Origin: Gordonia soli NBRC 108243
Lineage (GTDB): Bacteria > Actinomycetota > Actinomycetes > Mycobacteriales > Mycobacteriaceae
Reading direction: 5' to 3'
Assembly (NCBI RefSeq): GCF_000334455.1
Contig: NZ_BANX01000036.1
Location: forward strand, 1-64,000
DNA: 64,000 bases
Shown: one piece after another, positions 54,466 to 63,340 of the stretch
How the letters are laid out: each line of letters starts with the position of its first letter
Position numbering within the stretch: the stretch's first letter is position 1
Translations under genes and position numbers: made by a program
Notes under the pieces: model-generated
Seen by the model: the letters and a program-made list of their open reading frames with translations, nothing else
Databases searched by the model: none
Told to the model about the DNA's origin: nothing

Positions 54466-56012
54466 CCTCATCTACGGCCGCATCCGGCGGTAGCCACGCA
54501 CACGCCGGTCCGCCGGACATCAAACTCGACCGCAACGTGTTGATGGTCGCCGGTGTCGTCGTGCTCGGCGCCATCATGTCGATCCTCGACGTCACCGTGG
54601 TCTCGGTGGCACAGAACACCTTCCAGCAGGAGTTCGGCACCGACGCCGCCGGTTCCGCCTGGACGATGACGGGCTACACCCTCGCGCTCGCGGCCGTCAT
54701 CCCGCTGTCGAGCTGGGCCGCATCGCGATTCGGCACCAAGCGCGTATACCTGACCTCGCTGGTCCTCTTCGTCCTCGGCTCGGCGCTCTGCGCCCTGGCC
54801 TGGAGCATCGGCTCGCTGGTCGCGTTCCGTGTCATCCAGGGCCTCGGCGGCGGTCTCCTGATGCCGATCGGCATGATGATCCTCACCAAGGCGGCCGGAC
54901 CCGAGCGCGTCGGTTCCGTCATGGCCGTGCTCGGCATCCCGATGCTCCTCGGCCCGATCGCCGGCCCGATCCTCGGCGGACTGCTCATCGAGTACGCGTC
55001 CTGGCACTGGGTCTTCCTGATCAACGTCCCGATCGGTCTGGTCGCGATCGTCTACTCCGCCATCGTGCTGCGCAGCGACGAGGAGACCAGCAAACCGAAG
55101 ATCGACATCGTCGGACTGTTGCTGCTCTCACCGGGCCTCGCACTCTTCCTGTACGGCATCTCCTCATCCAACGAGGAGGGCACCTTCATCGCACCCAAGG
55201 TGTTGATCCCGGCCATCGTCGGACTGGTGCTGATCGTCGCGTTCGTCTTCCACGCCCTGCGCGCCGACAAGCCGCTGCTGGACCTCCGACTGTTCAAGAA
55301 CCGCACGCTCACCGTCGCGGTCATCACGATGACGCTGTTCATGATCGCGTTCTTCGGTGCAGCACTTCTGTTCCCGCAGTACTACATCGGCGTTCGCGGA
55401 CAGTCGACGCTGATGGCCGGTCTGCTGCTCGCCCCACAGGGCATCGGCGCGATGATCACGATGCCGATCGCCGGTCGGATGACCGACAAGATCGGTCCCG
55501 GCAAGTTCGTCCTGTCGGGCGTCGTGCTGATGTTCCTCGGCCTCGGGACCTTCGTGTTCCTCGGCGCCGGGACTTCGTACTGGCTGCTCAGCGCGGCCCT
55601 GTTCGTCCAGGGTCTGGGCATGGGTATGACGATGATGCCGATCATGGCGGCCGCTCTCGCCACCCTGAACAACCAGCAGGTGCCCGACGGTTCGACGATG
55701 ATGAACGTGGTCCAGCAGACCGCATCGTCGATCGGCTCCGCGGTCATCGCCGTCATCCTGGCGACCAACCTGAAGTCGAACTCGGATGCCGGGCTGGCGA
55801 TCGTGTCGAACACGCAACCGGAGAAGCTCGGCGGACTGCCGGTGCCCGACTCCGCCTTCGATCACGCGGCGACCGCCTTCGGTCACACGTTCGTGGTGTC
55901 GGCGATCCTCATCGCGGTCACCCTGATCCCGGCCTTCTTCCTGCCCCGCAAGAAGATCCAGTCGAATCTCACCGAGGAGGACGTCAACCGCGCACCCACC
56001 ATGGTGCACTGA
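54462..56012 (+). CDS. MFS multidrug efflux transporter, EmrB/QacA type
   Basis: The 516-residue protein has 14 membrane helices, LDVTVVSVAQNTFQQEF in helix 1 and the motif-C segment GIPMLLGPIAGPILGGLLIE (about 165-184), all typical of the DHA2 drug:proton antiporters. It is translationally coupled to the MarR gene. In M. tuberculosis an emrB gene (Rv0783c) lies at the same place next to ptrB. A T-rich intrinsic terminator follows. Confidence 0.92.
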   Translation: MTSSTAASGGSHAHAGPPDIKLDRNVLMVAGVVVLGAIMSILDVTVVSVAQNTFQQEFGTDAAGSAWTMTGYTLALAAVIPLSSWAASRFGTKRVYLTSLVLFVLGSALCALAWSIGSLVAFRVIQGLGGGLLMPIGMMILTKAAGPERVGSVMAVLGIPMLLGPIAGPILGGLLIEYASWHWVFLINVPIGLVAIVYSAIVLRSDEETSKPKIDIVGLLLLSPGLALFLYGISSSNEEGTFIAPKVLIPAIVGLVLIVAFVFHALRADKPLLDLRLFKNRTLTVAVITMTLFMIAFFGAALLFPQYYIGVRGQSTLMAGLLLAPQGIGAMITMPIAGRMTDKIGPGKFVLSGVVLMFLGLGTFVFLGAGTSYWLLSAALFVQGLGMGMTMMPIMAAALATLNNQQVPDGSTMMNVVQQTASSIGSAVIAVILATNLKSNSDAGLAIVSNTQPEKLGGLPVPDSAFDHAATAFGHTFVVSAILIAVTLIPAFFLPRKKIQSNLTEEDVNRAPTMVH

Positions 56013-56025
56013 CGCGCGTTCTCGT

Positions 56026-56078
56026 CCGACAGCCGCATCGGTCCCGGTTCTCCGGGGTCGGTGCGGCTGTCGGGTTTT
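56026..56078 (+). terminator. Intrinsic terminator after the EmrB-type gene
   Basis: CCGACAGCCGCA (56026-56037) pairs perfectly with TGCGGCTGTCGG (56062-56073), the loop holds a further CCGG/CCGG stem, and the stem is followed at once by GTTTT. It is the only hairpin in the window with a clear T run. Confidence 0.85.
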
Positions 56079-56110
56079 CGGGGCCGGGTTCGGGGCTGGG
56101 CCTGACCACA

Positions 56111-56171
56111 ATCTGCCGTCCAGCGGTGGGTCGCGTGCACTATCCACACTGCACCCCGCTCAGCGGCAGAT
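56111..56171. repeat. 61-nt three-helix stem-loop, copy B
   Basis: Nested perfect helices are ATCTGCCG/CGGCAGAT (56111-56118 with 56164-56171), AGCG/CGCT (56122-56125 with 56157-56160) and GTGCA/TGCAC (56135-56139 with 56150-56154). Same total length and three-helix plan as 40208-40268. Shared stretches include CCACA, GCACC and CCGCTC. Confidence 0.7.
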
Positions 56172-56243
56172 CGTGGCCACCCGGCAGGCGTCACCGAGCC
56201 GGGGAGCACGCAGGGCCACAGCCAAGCCACCAGACGAGGGCCC

Positions 56244-56318
56244 GTACAAAATCTGTACCCCAGCGGCCCGCCATCGACATATCGTCAACCGCACCCCGCC
56301 CACGTACAGATTTCGTAC
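56244..56318. repeat. Inverted pair of near-identical 15-mers
   Basis: GTACAAAATCTGTAC (56244-56258) and, on the other strand, GTACGAAATCTGTAC (56304-56318) differ at one base. Each is itself a partial palindrome (GTAC..GTAC). They lie 60 bp apart. Confidence 0.6.
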
Positions 56319-56364
56319 CGGGACAACCCGAGGACCCGCCCAAACGACGTTCGACCGAGCCGAC

Positions 56365-58527
56365 CTACTCCGAGACTGCGCCCGTCTGCTGGAGGATCCA
56401 CGCCAGCTCGAAGGCGATCTCCTCCCACTGCTTGTACCGACCGCTGACGCCGCCGTGTCCGGCCGACATCTCGGTCTTCAACAAGATCGGGTTGCCCGAG
56501 GTCGAGACGTCCTGCAGCTTCGCCACCCACTTCGCGGCCTCGGTGAACAGCACACGTGTGTCGTTCAGCGACGTCAGCGCGAGGATCGGCGGATACGGTG
56601 CCGCAGTGACGTTCTCGTACGGCGTGTACGACTTCATGTACGCGTAGACGTCGGCGTCGTGCAGCGGGTCGCCCCATTCGTCCCACTCGATGACGGTCAG
56701 CGGCAGCGACGGGTCGAGGATGGAGTTGAGCGCGTCGACGAACGGCACCGCGGCCAGGATCCCGTTGAACAGCTCCGGCGCCAGGTTGGCGACCGCGCCC
56801 ATCAGGAGCCCACCTGCGGAGCCACCCTCGGCGACGAGCTGCTGCGGCGTCGTCCACCCCTCGTCGACGAGATACCGTGCGGCGTCGACGAAGTCGGTGA
56901 AGGTGTTCTTCTTGGTGAGCGTCTTTCCGTTCTCGTACCAGTACCGGCCCATCTCACCGCCGCCGCGCACGTGCGCGAGCACGAACACGACGCCGCGGTC
57001 CAGCATCGACAACCGCGACACCGAGAACGACGGATCGATGCTCGTCTCGTACGACCCGTAGCCGTAGATCAGCAGCGGCGCCGGACGGTTCGCGTCGGTC
57101 TCCCGACGGCGCACCACCGACAGCGGGATCGCGGTGCCGTCGGCGGCGGGCGCCCACAGGCGCGTCTGCTCGTACTCGGAAGCGTCGTACCCGCCGAGGA
57201 CCACCTGCCGCTTGAGCAGGGTGCGCTCGCCCGTGGCGACGTCGAGATCGAGGATCTCGGTCGGTTCGACGAAGCTGCCGTACCCGATGCGGAGCCGCGG
57301 CGTCGACCATTCCGGATTGCCACCGAGCCCCACCGAGTAGAGCTCCTGGTCGAAATGCGGCTCGACGAAGTCGTCGATGGTCGGGATGCCCTGTACGCGT
57401 CGCAGATCCGCGATCGCGATCCTGGGCAACGCGCCCGACCGATACGACAGCACCAGGTAGTCGGCAAAGGCGTCGAGGTCCTCGATCCGACGGTCGGGAT
57501 CGTGGGCGATCAGCTCTCGGCGCGCCGACAGATCGTCGACCGGTGCGATGTCGATCGCGAAGTTCTCCGCCTTCACGCCGTCCCGCACCTCGTTGTGCAC
57601 GATGACGAAGTAGTCTTCGCCACCGATCACGGCGTGCTCGGCGCTGTACTCGACACCTTCGACACGTCCGGCGACGCTGCGGAACTCGCCGGTCGGGTCG
57701 TCGGCCGGCAGGACGTAGACCTCGGAGGTGATCTTGGAGCCGACACCGATCACCAGGTAGCGGTCACTGTGGGTGGTCCCCATCCCGACCCAGTACCGCT
57801 CGTCCGGCTCGTGGAAGACGGTCACGTCGTCGCCACCGACACCGATGTCGTGCCGCCACACCGTGTCCGGGCGCCAGGCCTCGTCGACGGTCTGGTAGAA
57901 GACGTGTCGCGCATCGGTCGACCACACGGCCCCGCCCGCGGTGCCCTCGATGACCTCGTCGAGCAGTTCGCCGCTGCGGAGGTCCTTGAACCGCAGCGTG
58001 TATCGCTCGTCACCGACGACGTCGGTGCTGAACGCCAGCCAGTTCCCGTCGTCGCTGACGGTGAGCGCACCGAGACTGAAGAACTCGTGACCCTGCGCCT
58101 CGACGTTGGCGTCGAGCAGGATCTCCTCGCCGGGCAGCGGCGCGTCGTCGGCGATCTCCGGCGGGGTCCAGTCGTCGTCGGAACGGATCGGACACCGGCA
58201 GCGGATGCCGTACTGCTTGCCCTCCTGTGTGCGACCGAAGTACCAGTAGCGCCCGCGCCGACTCGGGACCGACATGTCGGTTTCCTTGGTGCGGCCCTTG
58301 ATCTCGGCGAAGATCTGCTTGCGCAGCCCGTCGAGTTGATCGGTGTGCGCTGCGGTGTAGGCGTTCTGCGCCTCGAGGAAGGCGATCACCTCGGGATCGT
58401 CCTTGTCGCGCAGCCACTCGTACTGATCGGTGACGACATCGCCGTGATGGGTGCGCTCGACGGGCACCTTCTTCGCGGTGGGCACCTGCACGTCGGTCGA
58501 CTCGCCTGCGGGGTTCTGCTCGGTCAC
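56365..58527 (-). CDS. ptrB: S9A oligopeptidase B (prolyl oligopeptidase family)
   Basis: The 720-residue serine peptidase has an N-terminal propeller (about 70-410) and a C-terminal hydrolase domain. The catalytic triad is readable as Ser570 in AEGGSAGGLLMGAV, Asp656 in SLNDTRVLF and His691 in AGHGGVSGRY. It cuts short peptides after basic residues in the cytosol. It starts 7 nt after purC on the same strand. In M. tuberculosis the same locus has ptrB split in two (Rv0781, Rv0782); here it is one intact frame. Confidence 0.93.
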   Translation of the reverse strand: MTEQNPAGESTDVQVPTAKKVPVERTHHGDVVTDQYEWLRDKDDPEVIAFLEAQNAYTAAHTDQLDGLRKQIFAEIKGRTKETDMSVPSRRGRYWYFGRTQEGKQYGIRCRCPIRSDDDWTPPEIADDAPLPGEEILLDANVEAQGHEFFSLGALTVSDDGNWLAFSTDVVGDERYTLRFKDLRSGELLDEVIEGTAGGAVWSTDARHVFYQTVDEAWRPDTVWRHDIGVGGDDVTVFHEPDERYWVGMGTTHSDRYLVIGVGSKITSEVYVLPADDPTGEFRSVAGRVEGVEYSAEHAVIGGEDYFVIVHNEVRDGVKAENFAIDIAPVDDLSARRELIAHDPDRRIEDLDAFADYLVLSYRSGALPRIAIADLRRVQGIPTIDDFVEPHFDQELYSVGLGGNPEWSTPRLRIGYGSFVEPTEILDLDVATGERTLLKRQVVLGGYDASEYEQTRLWAPAADGTAIPLSVVRRRETDANRPAPLLIYGYGSYETSIDPSFSVSRLSMLDRGVVFVLAHVRGGGEMGRYWYENGKTLTKKNTFTDFVDAARYLVDEGWTTPQQLVAEGGSAGGLLMGAVANLAPELFNGILAAVPFVDALNSILDPSLPLTVIEWDEWGDPLHDADVYAYMKSYTPYENVTAAPYPPILALTSLNDTRVLFTEAAKWVAKLQDVSTSGNPILLKTEMSAGHGGVSGRYKQWEEIAFELAWILQQTGAVSE

Positions 58528-58534
58528 TTCGCTC

Positions 58535-59428
58535 CTACTCCGACTCGGACGGCCAGTCCGCGAACGACTTCCGGGAGATCCATTCGTACGCCTCGATGTA
58601 CCGGGCCCTGGTCCGCGCGACGACGTCGTCGGGCAGCAAGGGCGGCGTCTCGTCGGCGGCCTTGTCCCAACCGGAATCCGGACCGGTCAGCCAGTTGCGC
58701 ACGATCTGTTTGTCGAAGCTGGGCTGGACCTCGCCGGGTCGATACGTCGCGGCCTCCCAGTAGCGCGACGAGTCGGGGGTGAGCACCTCGTCGGCGAGCA
58801 CCAGACCGCCGGCGGCGTCGAGCCCGAACTCGAACTTGGTGTCGGCCAAGATGATCCCCCGCTCGGCGGCGACCTCGGCACCTCGTCGGTAGATGTCGAG
58901 GGTGGCCGCGCGCAGAGTCTCGGCCAGCTCGTCACCGAGATCGGCCGCGACCCGCTCGAACGAGATGTTCTCGTCGTGGTCGCCCTGTTCGGCCTTGGTC
59001 GCCGGGGTGAAGATCGGCTCGGGTAGACGGTCGGCCTCGTCGAGCCCGCTGGGCAGCTCGACGCCGCACACCGATCCGGTCGCCCGGTAGTCGAGGAGTC
59101 CGGAACCGGTCAGGTACCCACGTGCCACACACTCCACCGGGACCATCGGTAGCTTGCGCACCACCATCGACCGTCCCACGTACTCGGCGGGGATGCGCTC
59201 GTCGGTCGGTCCGCCGACCAGGTGGTTGGCCACGCCGAGCGCCTCGAACCAGAAGAAGCTCATGGCCGTGAGGATGCGCCCTTTGTCCGGGATGGTCGGC
59301 GACAGGATGTGGTCGTATGCCGAGATGCGATCGCTCGCGATCATCAGGAGGGTCTCGTCGTCGATCTGGTAGACATCTCGGACCTTGCCCGAGGCGACGA
59401 AGGTGTACGAATCGAGGGCCGGGCTCAT
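58535..59428 (-). CDS. purC: SAICAR synthase PurC
   Basis: The 297-residue enzyme joins CAIR and aspartate with ATP in purine synthesis. Seen are SGKVRDVYQIDDETLLMIAS (about 13-32), DRISAYDHIL, the PVECVARGYLTGSG signature near 108-121 and LADTKFEFGLD. ATG 59428 has AAGGTCGAGG upstream; the frame is open far upstream antisense to the next gene. The ptrB gene follows after 7 nt. Confidence 0.95.
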   Translation of the reverse strand: MSPALDSYTFVASGKVRDVYQIDDETLLMIASDRISAYDHILSPTIPDKGRILTAMSFFWFEALGVANHLVGGPTDERIPAEYVGRSMVVRKLPMVPVECVARGYLTGSGLLDYRATGSVCGVELPSGLDEADRLPEPIFTPATKAEQGDHDENISFERVAADLGDELAETLRAATLDIYRRGAEVAAERGIILADTKFEFGLDAAGGLVLADEVLTPDSSRYWEAATYRPGEVQPSFDKQIVRNWLTGPDSGWDKAADETPPLLPDDVVARTRARYIEAYEWISRKSFADWPSESE

Positions 59429-59581
59429 GACCTCGACCTTAGAGCCTCCGACCGGTGTCGGTCTCAGACGGGTGGCCGCCCCGGATCGAGGACGGCACCT
59501 CGTCGCACCACCGCGGTCGCGGACTTCGCACCGGCCACCCGCCGACCGGCCGGCACGGCCCGCTTCTGGCATCGTGGTCGC

Positions 59582-59866
59582 ATGCCGCAACCGCATGTCG
59601 CCATCACCTACTGCACCCAGTGCAACTGGCTGCTGCGGGCGTCGTGGATGGCGAGTGAACTGCTGAACACCTTCGGCACCGAGCTGGGGTCGGTGGCACT
59701 CGTGCCCGGCACGGGCGGCGTGTTCCACATCGAGGTCGACGGACGACAGATCTGGGAGCGCAAACGGGACGGCGGATTCCCCGACGTCGTCACACTGAAG
59801 CGACTCGTCCGCGACGCCGGCCTGCCCGACTGGGACCTCGGCCACGCCGAACCCGGGCGTCACTGA
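59582..59866 (+). CDS. SelT/SelW/SelH-type Rdx family protein
   Basis: The 94-residue thioredoxin-like protein begins VAITYCTQCNWLLRASWMA, giving a CxxC motif at residues 11-14, and contains GGVFHIEVDGRQIWERKRDGG typical of the Rdx family. Both positions are ordinary Cys codons. Role is probably redox-related but unproven. It is divergent from purC (153 bp apart) and convergent with purB. Confidence 0.87.
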   Translation: MPQPHVAITYCTQCNWLLRASWMASELLNTFGTELGSVALVPGTGGVFHIEVDGRQIWERKRDGGFPDVVTLKRLVRDAGLPDWDLGHAEPGRH

Positions 59867-59936
59867 GTCGCCACCAGCCGCGCCGGACCGGGCGCCTCCC
59901 GATCATCCGGTACTGGTCATCCACCGTGGAGCGGCT

Positions 59937-61364
59937 CTACAGAATCGGTGCGGGCGCGTAGGCCGCCGCGTCCGGATACTGCGCGATGATCTTCTCGGCC
60001 GCCGCGACGACGTCGGCGACCTGCTGCTCGGCTGCCCCGACGAAGGCCTTCTTGTCGGCGAGGGCCTCGTCGAGCTGCGCGCGGTCGAGCGGGATCCGGT
60101 CGTCGGCGGCCAAGCGATCCAGCAGGTCGGGCTCACGACCCTCCTCCCGCATCGCCAGCGCCACCGCCACCGCGTTCTCCTTGATGGCCTCGTGCGCGGT
60201 CTCCCGACCGACCCCGGCACGGACGGACGCGATTAGCACCTTGGTGGTCGCGAGGAACGGCAGGTAGCGGTCGAGTTCGTTGGCGATGACGGCCGGGTAG
60301 GCGCCGAACTCGGCGAGCACCGTCAGGAAGGTCTCCATCAGACCGTCGATCGCGAAGAAGGCGTCGGGCAGGGCCACCCGGCGGACGACGGAACAGAAGA
60401 CATCGCCCTCGTTCCACTGGGCGCCGGCGAGTTCGGCGGCCATCGACCCGTATCCGCGGAGCACCACGGCGAGACCGTTGACCCGCTCGCAGCTGCGGGT
60501 GTTCATCTTGTGCGGCATCGCGGAGCTGCCGACCTGGCCGGGCTGGAAGCCCTCGGTGACCAGCTCGTGGCCGGCCATCAGGCGGATGGTGTGCGCCAGC
60601 GACGACGGCGCGGCCGCGGTCTGGACGAGCGCGGAGACGACATCGTGGTCGAGCGAGCGCGGATAGATCTGTCCGACCGAGGTGAACGACCGCGCGAAGC
60701 CCAGGTGATCGGCGACCCGCGACTCGAGGTCGGCCAGCTTGGCGGAATCACCGTCGAGCAGGTCGAGCATGTCCTGCGAGGTCCCCATCGGCCCCTTGAT
60801 ACCGCGCAGCGGATAGCGGTCGATCAGTTCGCGCAGTCGGGTCAGCGCGACCATCAGTTCGTCGGCGGCCGAGGCGAAGCGCTTGCCGAGGGTCGTCGCC
60901 TGCGCGGCCACATTGTGGCTGCGGCCGGCCATCACCACCGACGCGTACTGCGCGGCACGGTCGGTGAGCCGGGCGAGCACTGCGACACCGTGTGCATGGA
61001 CGTGCTCCAATGACCGCAGGATCTGCAGTTGCTCGACGTTCTCGGTGAGATCGCGGCTGGTCATCCCCTTGTGGATCTGTTCGTGACCGGCGAGCGCGTT
61101 GAACTCCTCGATCCGCGCCTTCACGTCGTGCCGGGTGATGCGCTCACGGTCGGCGATCGACTGCAGGTCGATCTGGTCGACGACGCGCTCGTAGTCGGCG
61201 ATGGCGCCGTCGGGGACGTCGATGCCCAGGTCGCGCTGCGCCTTCAGGACCGCGATCCAGAGCTGCCGCTCGAGGGCGATCTTGGCGGTCGGGGACCAGA
61301 TCTCGGCGAGATCGGCCGATGCATATCGACCGGCGAGGACGTTGGAGATCACAGGCTTGGACAC
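59937..61364 (-). CDS. purB: Adenylosuccinate lyase PurB
   Basis: The 475-residue lyase cleaves SAICAR and adenylosuccinate in purine synthesis. Signature segments are AGRSHNVAAQATTLGKRFAS (about 168-187) and the flexible catalytic loop GSSAMPHKMNTRSCERVNG near 280-298. I use GTG 61364 (SKPVISNVLAGRY) as in mycobacterial PurB; ribosome site is weak (GGGTGC). A 26-bp triple repeat lies upstream at 61391-61468. Confidence 0.95.
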   Translation of the reverse strand: MSKPVISNVLAGRYASADLAEIWSPTAKIALERQLWIAVLKAQRDLGIDVPDGAIADYERVVDQIDLQSIADRERITRHDVKARIEEFNALAGHEQIHKGMTSRDLTENVEQLQILRSLEHVHAHGVAVLARLTDRAAQYASVVMAGRSHNVAAQATTLGKRFASAADELMVALTRLRELIDRYPLRGIKGPMGTSQDMLDLLDGDSAKLADLESRVADHLGFARSFTSVGQIYPRSLDHDVVSALVQTAAAPSSLAHTIRLMAGHELVTEGFQPGQVGSSAMPHKMNTRSCERVNGLAVVLRGYGSMAAELAGAQWNEGDVFCSVVRRVALPDAFFAIDGLMETFLTVLAEFGAYPAVIANELDRYLPFLATTKVLIASVRAGVGRETAHEAIKENAVAVALAMREEGREPDLLDRLAADDRIPLDRAQLDEALADKKAFVGAAEQQVADVVAAAEKIIAQYPDAAAYAPAPIL

Positions 61365-61390
61365 GCACCCAGTGTAGGCAGCGGGTTCAC

Positions 61391-61468
61391 GCGGCCGGGC
61401 CACACCTCGACACCATGCGGCCGGGCCGTACCTCGACACCATGCGGCCGGGCCGTACCTCGACACCAT
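61391..61468. repeat. Three tandem 26-bp repeats upstream of purB
   Basis: Units start GCGGCCGGGCCGTACCTCGA and end CACCAT (61391-61416, 61417-61442, 61443-61468). Units 2 and 3 are identical; unit 1 differs at two adjacent bases (CACA for CGTA). A partial fourth start, GCGG, follows. The array begins 26 bp upstream of the purB GTG, within its promoter or leader. Confidence 0.9.
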
Positions 61469-61513
61469 GCGGGGACAGGGCCCGACCGCGTCGCGGGGGG
61501 TCGGCCGAGCCGT

Positions 61514-62113
61514 CTAGCTCGGGTACTGCGGCGCGAGGACGTCGATGACCTCGAGGAGGGCGTCGCGGGCCGCGACGACCGGTGCGATCGACCGATGCCC
61601 CAGCGCCCCGACGATCGCGCCGTCCTCGACGGCGATGAGCTGACCGATGTGGACCGGGTCGGCGAGCCTGCCCGAGCGATCGAGGACGTCGACGTGGATC
61701 GTCGTCAGCAGAGCTCGACGGTCGGCGACCACATCACGCAGCCGACCGTGCCGCGCTGCCAGCGCGAGCATCTCGTAGCGCGTCGACAACTCCTCGACGG
61801 TGGTGTCGGTGCCGACGAACACCTCCGCCAACGCCTCTGCGGTCGCGTGCCCGCCCCGACGTCGGCGCGACAACGCGTCCGCGCGGCCGGCGATGGCGAC
61901 CTCGTCGTTGTGAGATGTGTAACCCGCGGCCTCGGCGAGCAGATCGTCGAGGGAACCGAAGTAATAGGTCGTCGACGCGAGCGGGAGCTGTGCGCGGTCG
62001 GCGACCGCACGATGCCGCACGGCGTCGAAACCGCCCTCCAGCAACAGTTCACCGGCAGCCTCGATCAATCGAGAGCGCCGTCGAACCCCTTTCGGGGTCG
62101 CTGCCGAGGTCAT
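61514..62113 (-). CDS. TetR-family transcriptional regulator
   Basis: The 199-residue protein has a TetR DNA-binding part near the N-terminus (RSRLIEAAGELLLEGGFDAV then ADRAQLPLASTTYYFGSLDD). The gene faces a lipoprotein esterase gene 202 bp away. M. tuberculosis has a TetR gene (Rv0775) next to an exported esterase (Rv0774c) at the same location near purD and purB. Start at ATG 62113 is set by the fold; no good ribosome site. The 62114-62315 gap shows no gene and no clear operator. Confidence 0.87.
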   Translation of the reverse strand: MTSAATPKGVRRRSRLIEAAGELLLEGGFDAVRHRAVADRAQLPLASTTYYFGSLDDLLAEAAGYTSHNDEVAIAGRADALSRRRRGGHATAEALAEVFVGTDTTVEELSTRYEMLALAARHGRLRDVVADRRALLTTIHVDVLDRSGRLADPVHIGQLIAVEDGAIVGALGHRSIAPVVAARDALLEVIDVLAPQYPS

Positions 62114-62315
62114 GGACACACTTTGCCAAAGCGCCCATCGCATCGGGTTGGATTCACGGATCCGGTACCGGCCGGATATCTGCGACAGCCGATCTCGCCA
62201 CGCGCGCGGCCGAAGTCACGTTCGGTTCACCATGTGCCACATCGGTCACAGCTACGGCGTGGCGGCGCGGCGCGGCTTCGAAGGCGGTCGATTTCATCAG
62301 TATCCTGTTGACTCG

Positions 62316-63275
62316 ATGAGCCGCGACGATCTCGACATGCCCCTCCGGCAGCCCGAATCGCCCGAGCACGAACGTGCCCGGGTGACCCGTCGTACGCTGC
62401 TGACCGCCGGTCTCGGCATCGCCGCGCTCAGCGGGCTCGCCGCCTGCTCGGGCGACGAGCCGACCGAGGTCGAGCCACGCAAGATGGAGGCCAGGGCCGC
62501 CGACGACGAACTGCCGTCCGAGACCACACCGCCCCGCATCGAGAGCGATGCGCCGCTGATCACCGGGAGCTTCCGCTCGGCGAAGATGGCGGGCCGGGAG
62601 ACCCGATGGGCGGTGGCGCGGCCGGCCGGTGTCTCCGGGCAGTTGCCCGTGGTGGTCGTCCTCCACGCGCTGAACACCAACGAGAAGTCGATCTTCGGGT
62701 CGAAGCTCGAGATGCAGACCGTCGTCCAGCAGTACGTCGACGCCGGTAACCCACCGTTCGCCCTGGCCGCCGCGGATGTGGCGCGCAACTACTACCACGC
62801 GCGTGCCGACGGCACCGACGGCGCGGCGATGATCCTGGACGAGTTCCTGCCGATGCTCGCGGCGAACCGCGAACTCGAACTGTCGACCGAGCGGATCGGA
62901 CTCTTCGGCTGGTCGATGGGCGGCTACGGGGCACTCCGACTCGGCGCGATGCTCGGCGCTCCGCGGGTCGCGGCGATCGCCGTCAGCTCCCCCGCGCTCT
63001 GGGCCGATCCCCGCAACTTCCCGCCGCGGGCCTTCGACAGCCTCGCCGACTACCAGGCCAACTCGCTGTTCGGCCAGCAGAACGCGTTCGCGCGCATCCC
63101 GCTGCTGATCGAGATCGGGTCCAGCGACCAGTTCTTCACCTACACCCGACAGTGGGCCGCGGGTCTGCACCCGCCCGCGGCCTTTGGGACGTCAGCGGGT
63201 GGGCACACCAACCGTTACTGGCGGAGCGTGCTGCCCGACCAGGTGGCCTTCCTCGGCCGCAACCTGGCTCGCTAG
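62316..63275 (+). CDS. Lipoprotein esterase of the alpha/beta hydrolase fold
   Basis: The 319-residue protein has a signal with twin arginines (VTRRTLLTAGLGIAALSG) ending in a lipobox LAAC with Cys44, so it is probably a Tat-exported lipoprotein. The hydrolase domain has VVVVLHALNTNEKSIFG, the nucleophile elbow LFGWSMGGYGALRLG and a late GGHTNRYW histidine, similar to esterase D/Ag85 relatives. The start ATG 62316 is 4 codons before the charged region; the longer frame to 62112 crosses the promoter. Its stop is followed by a palindromic element shared with purD. Confidence 0.87.
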   Translation: MSRDDLDMPLRQPESPEHERARVTRRTLLTAGLGIAALSGLAACSGDEPTEVEPRKMEARAADDELPSETTPPRIESDAPLITGSFRSAKMAGRETRWAVARPAGVSGQLPVVVVLHALNTNEKSIFGSKLEMQTVVQQYVDAGNPPFALAAADVARNYYHARADGTDGAAMILDEFLPMLAANRELELSTERIGLFGWSMGGYGALRLGAMLGAPRVAAIAVSSPALWADPRNFPPRAFDSLADYQANSLFGQQNAFARIPLLIEIGSSDQFFTYTRQWAAGLHPPAAFGTSAGGHTNRYWRSVLPDQVAFLGRNLAR

Positions 63276-63283
63276 CCTAGCGG

Positions 63284-63334
63284 CGATTCGGTAGAAGTAG
63301 GTCCCGGATTCCGGGAACTACTGCTACCAAATCG
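63284..63334. repeat. Dispersed palindromic element, copy 2
   Basis: Arms of 24 nt (63284-63307 and 63311-63334) around ATT pair at 21 of 24 positions, with arm sequence CGATTCGGTAGAAGTAGGTC. It lies between the esterase stop (63275) and the purD stop (63341). Copy 1 at 36497-36549 has the related arm CGAATCGGTAGAAGTTGTTC. Confidence 0.8.
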
Positions 63335-63340
63335 GTTCGG

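Larger units (their letters stand above)
56079..56364. other. Gene-free part of a convergent gap with structured repeats
   Basis: After the terminator no ORF with a ribosome site is visible up to the oligopeptidase stop at 56365. The stretch contains a 61-nt stem-loop (56111-56171) and an inverted pair of 15-mers (56244-56258 and 56304-56318). Open frames in this part look like GC-rich noise. Confidence 0.65.

Noticed and set aside
59612..59623. Selenocysteine in the Rdx-family protein
   Set aside because: Both motif positions are Cys codons and no in-frame TGA is present.
59876..59936. AGCCGC/GCGGCT as a terminator between the Rdx gene and purB
   Set aside because: Only 6 bp with a loop of about 50 nt; not convincing as a hairpin.
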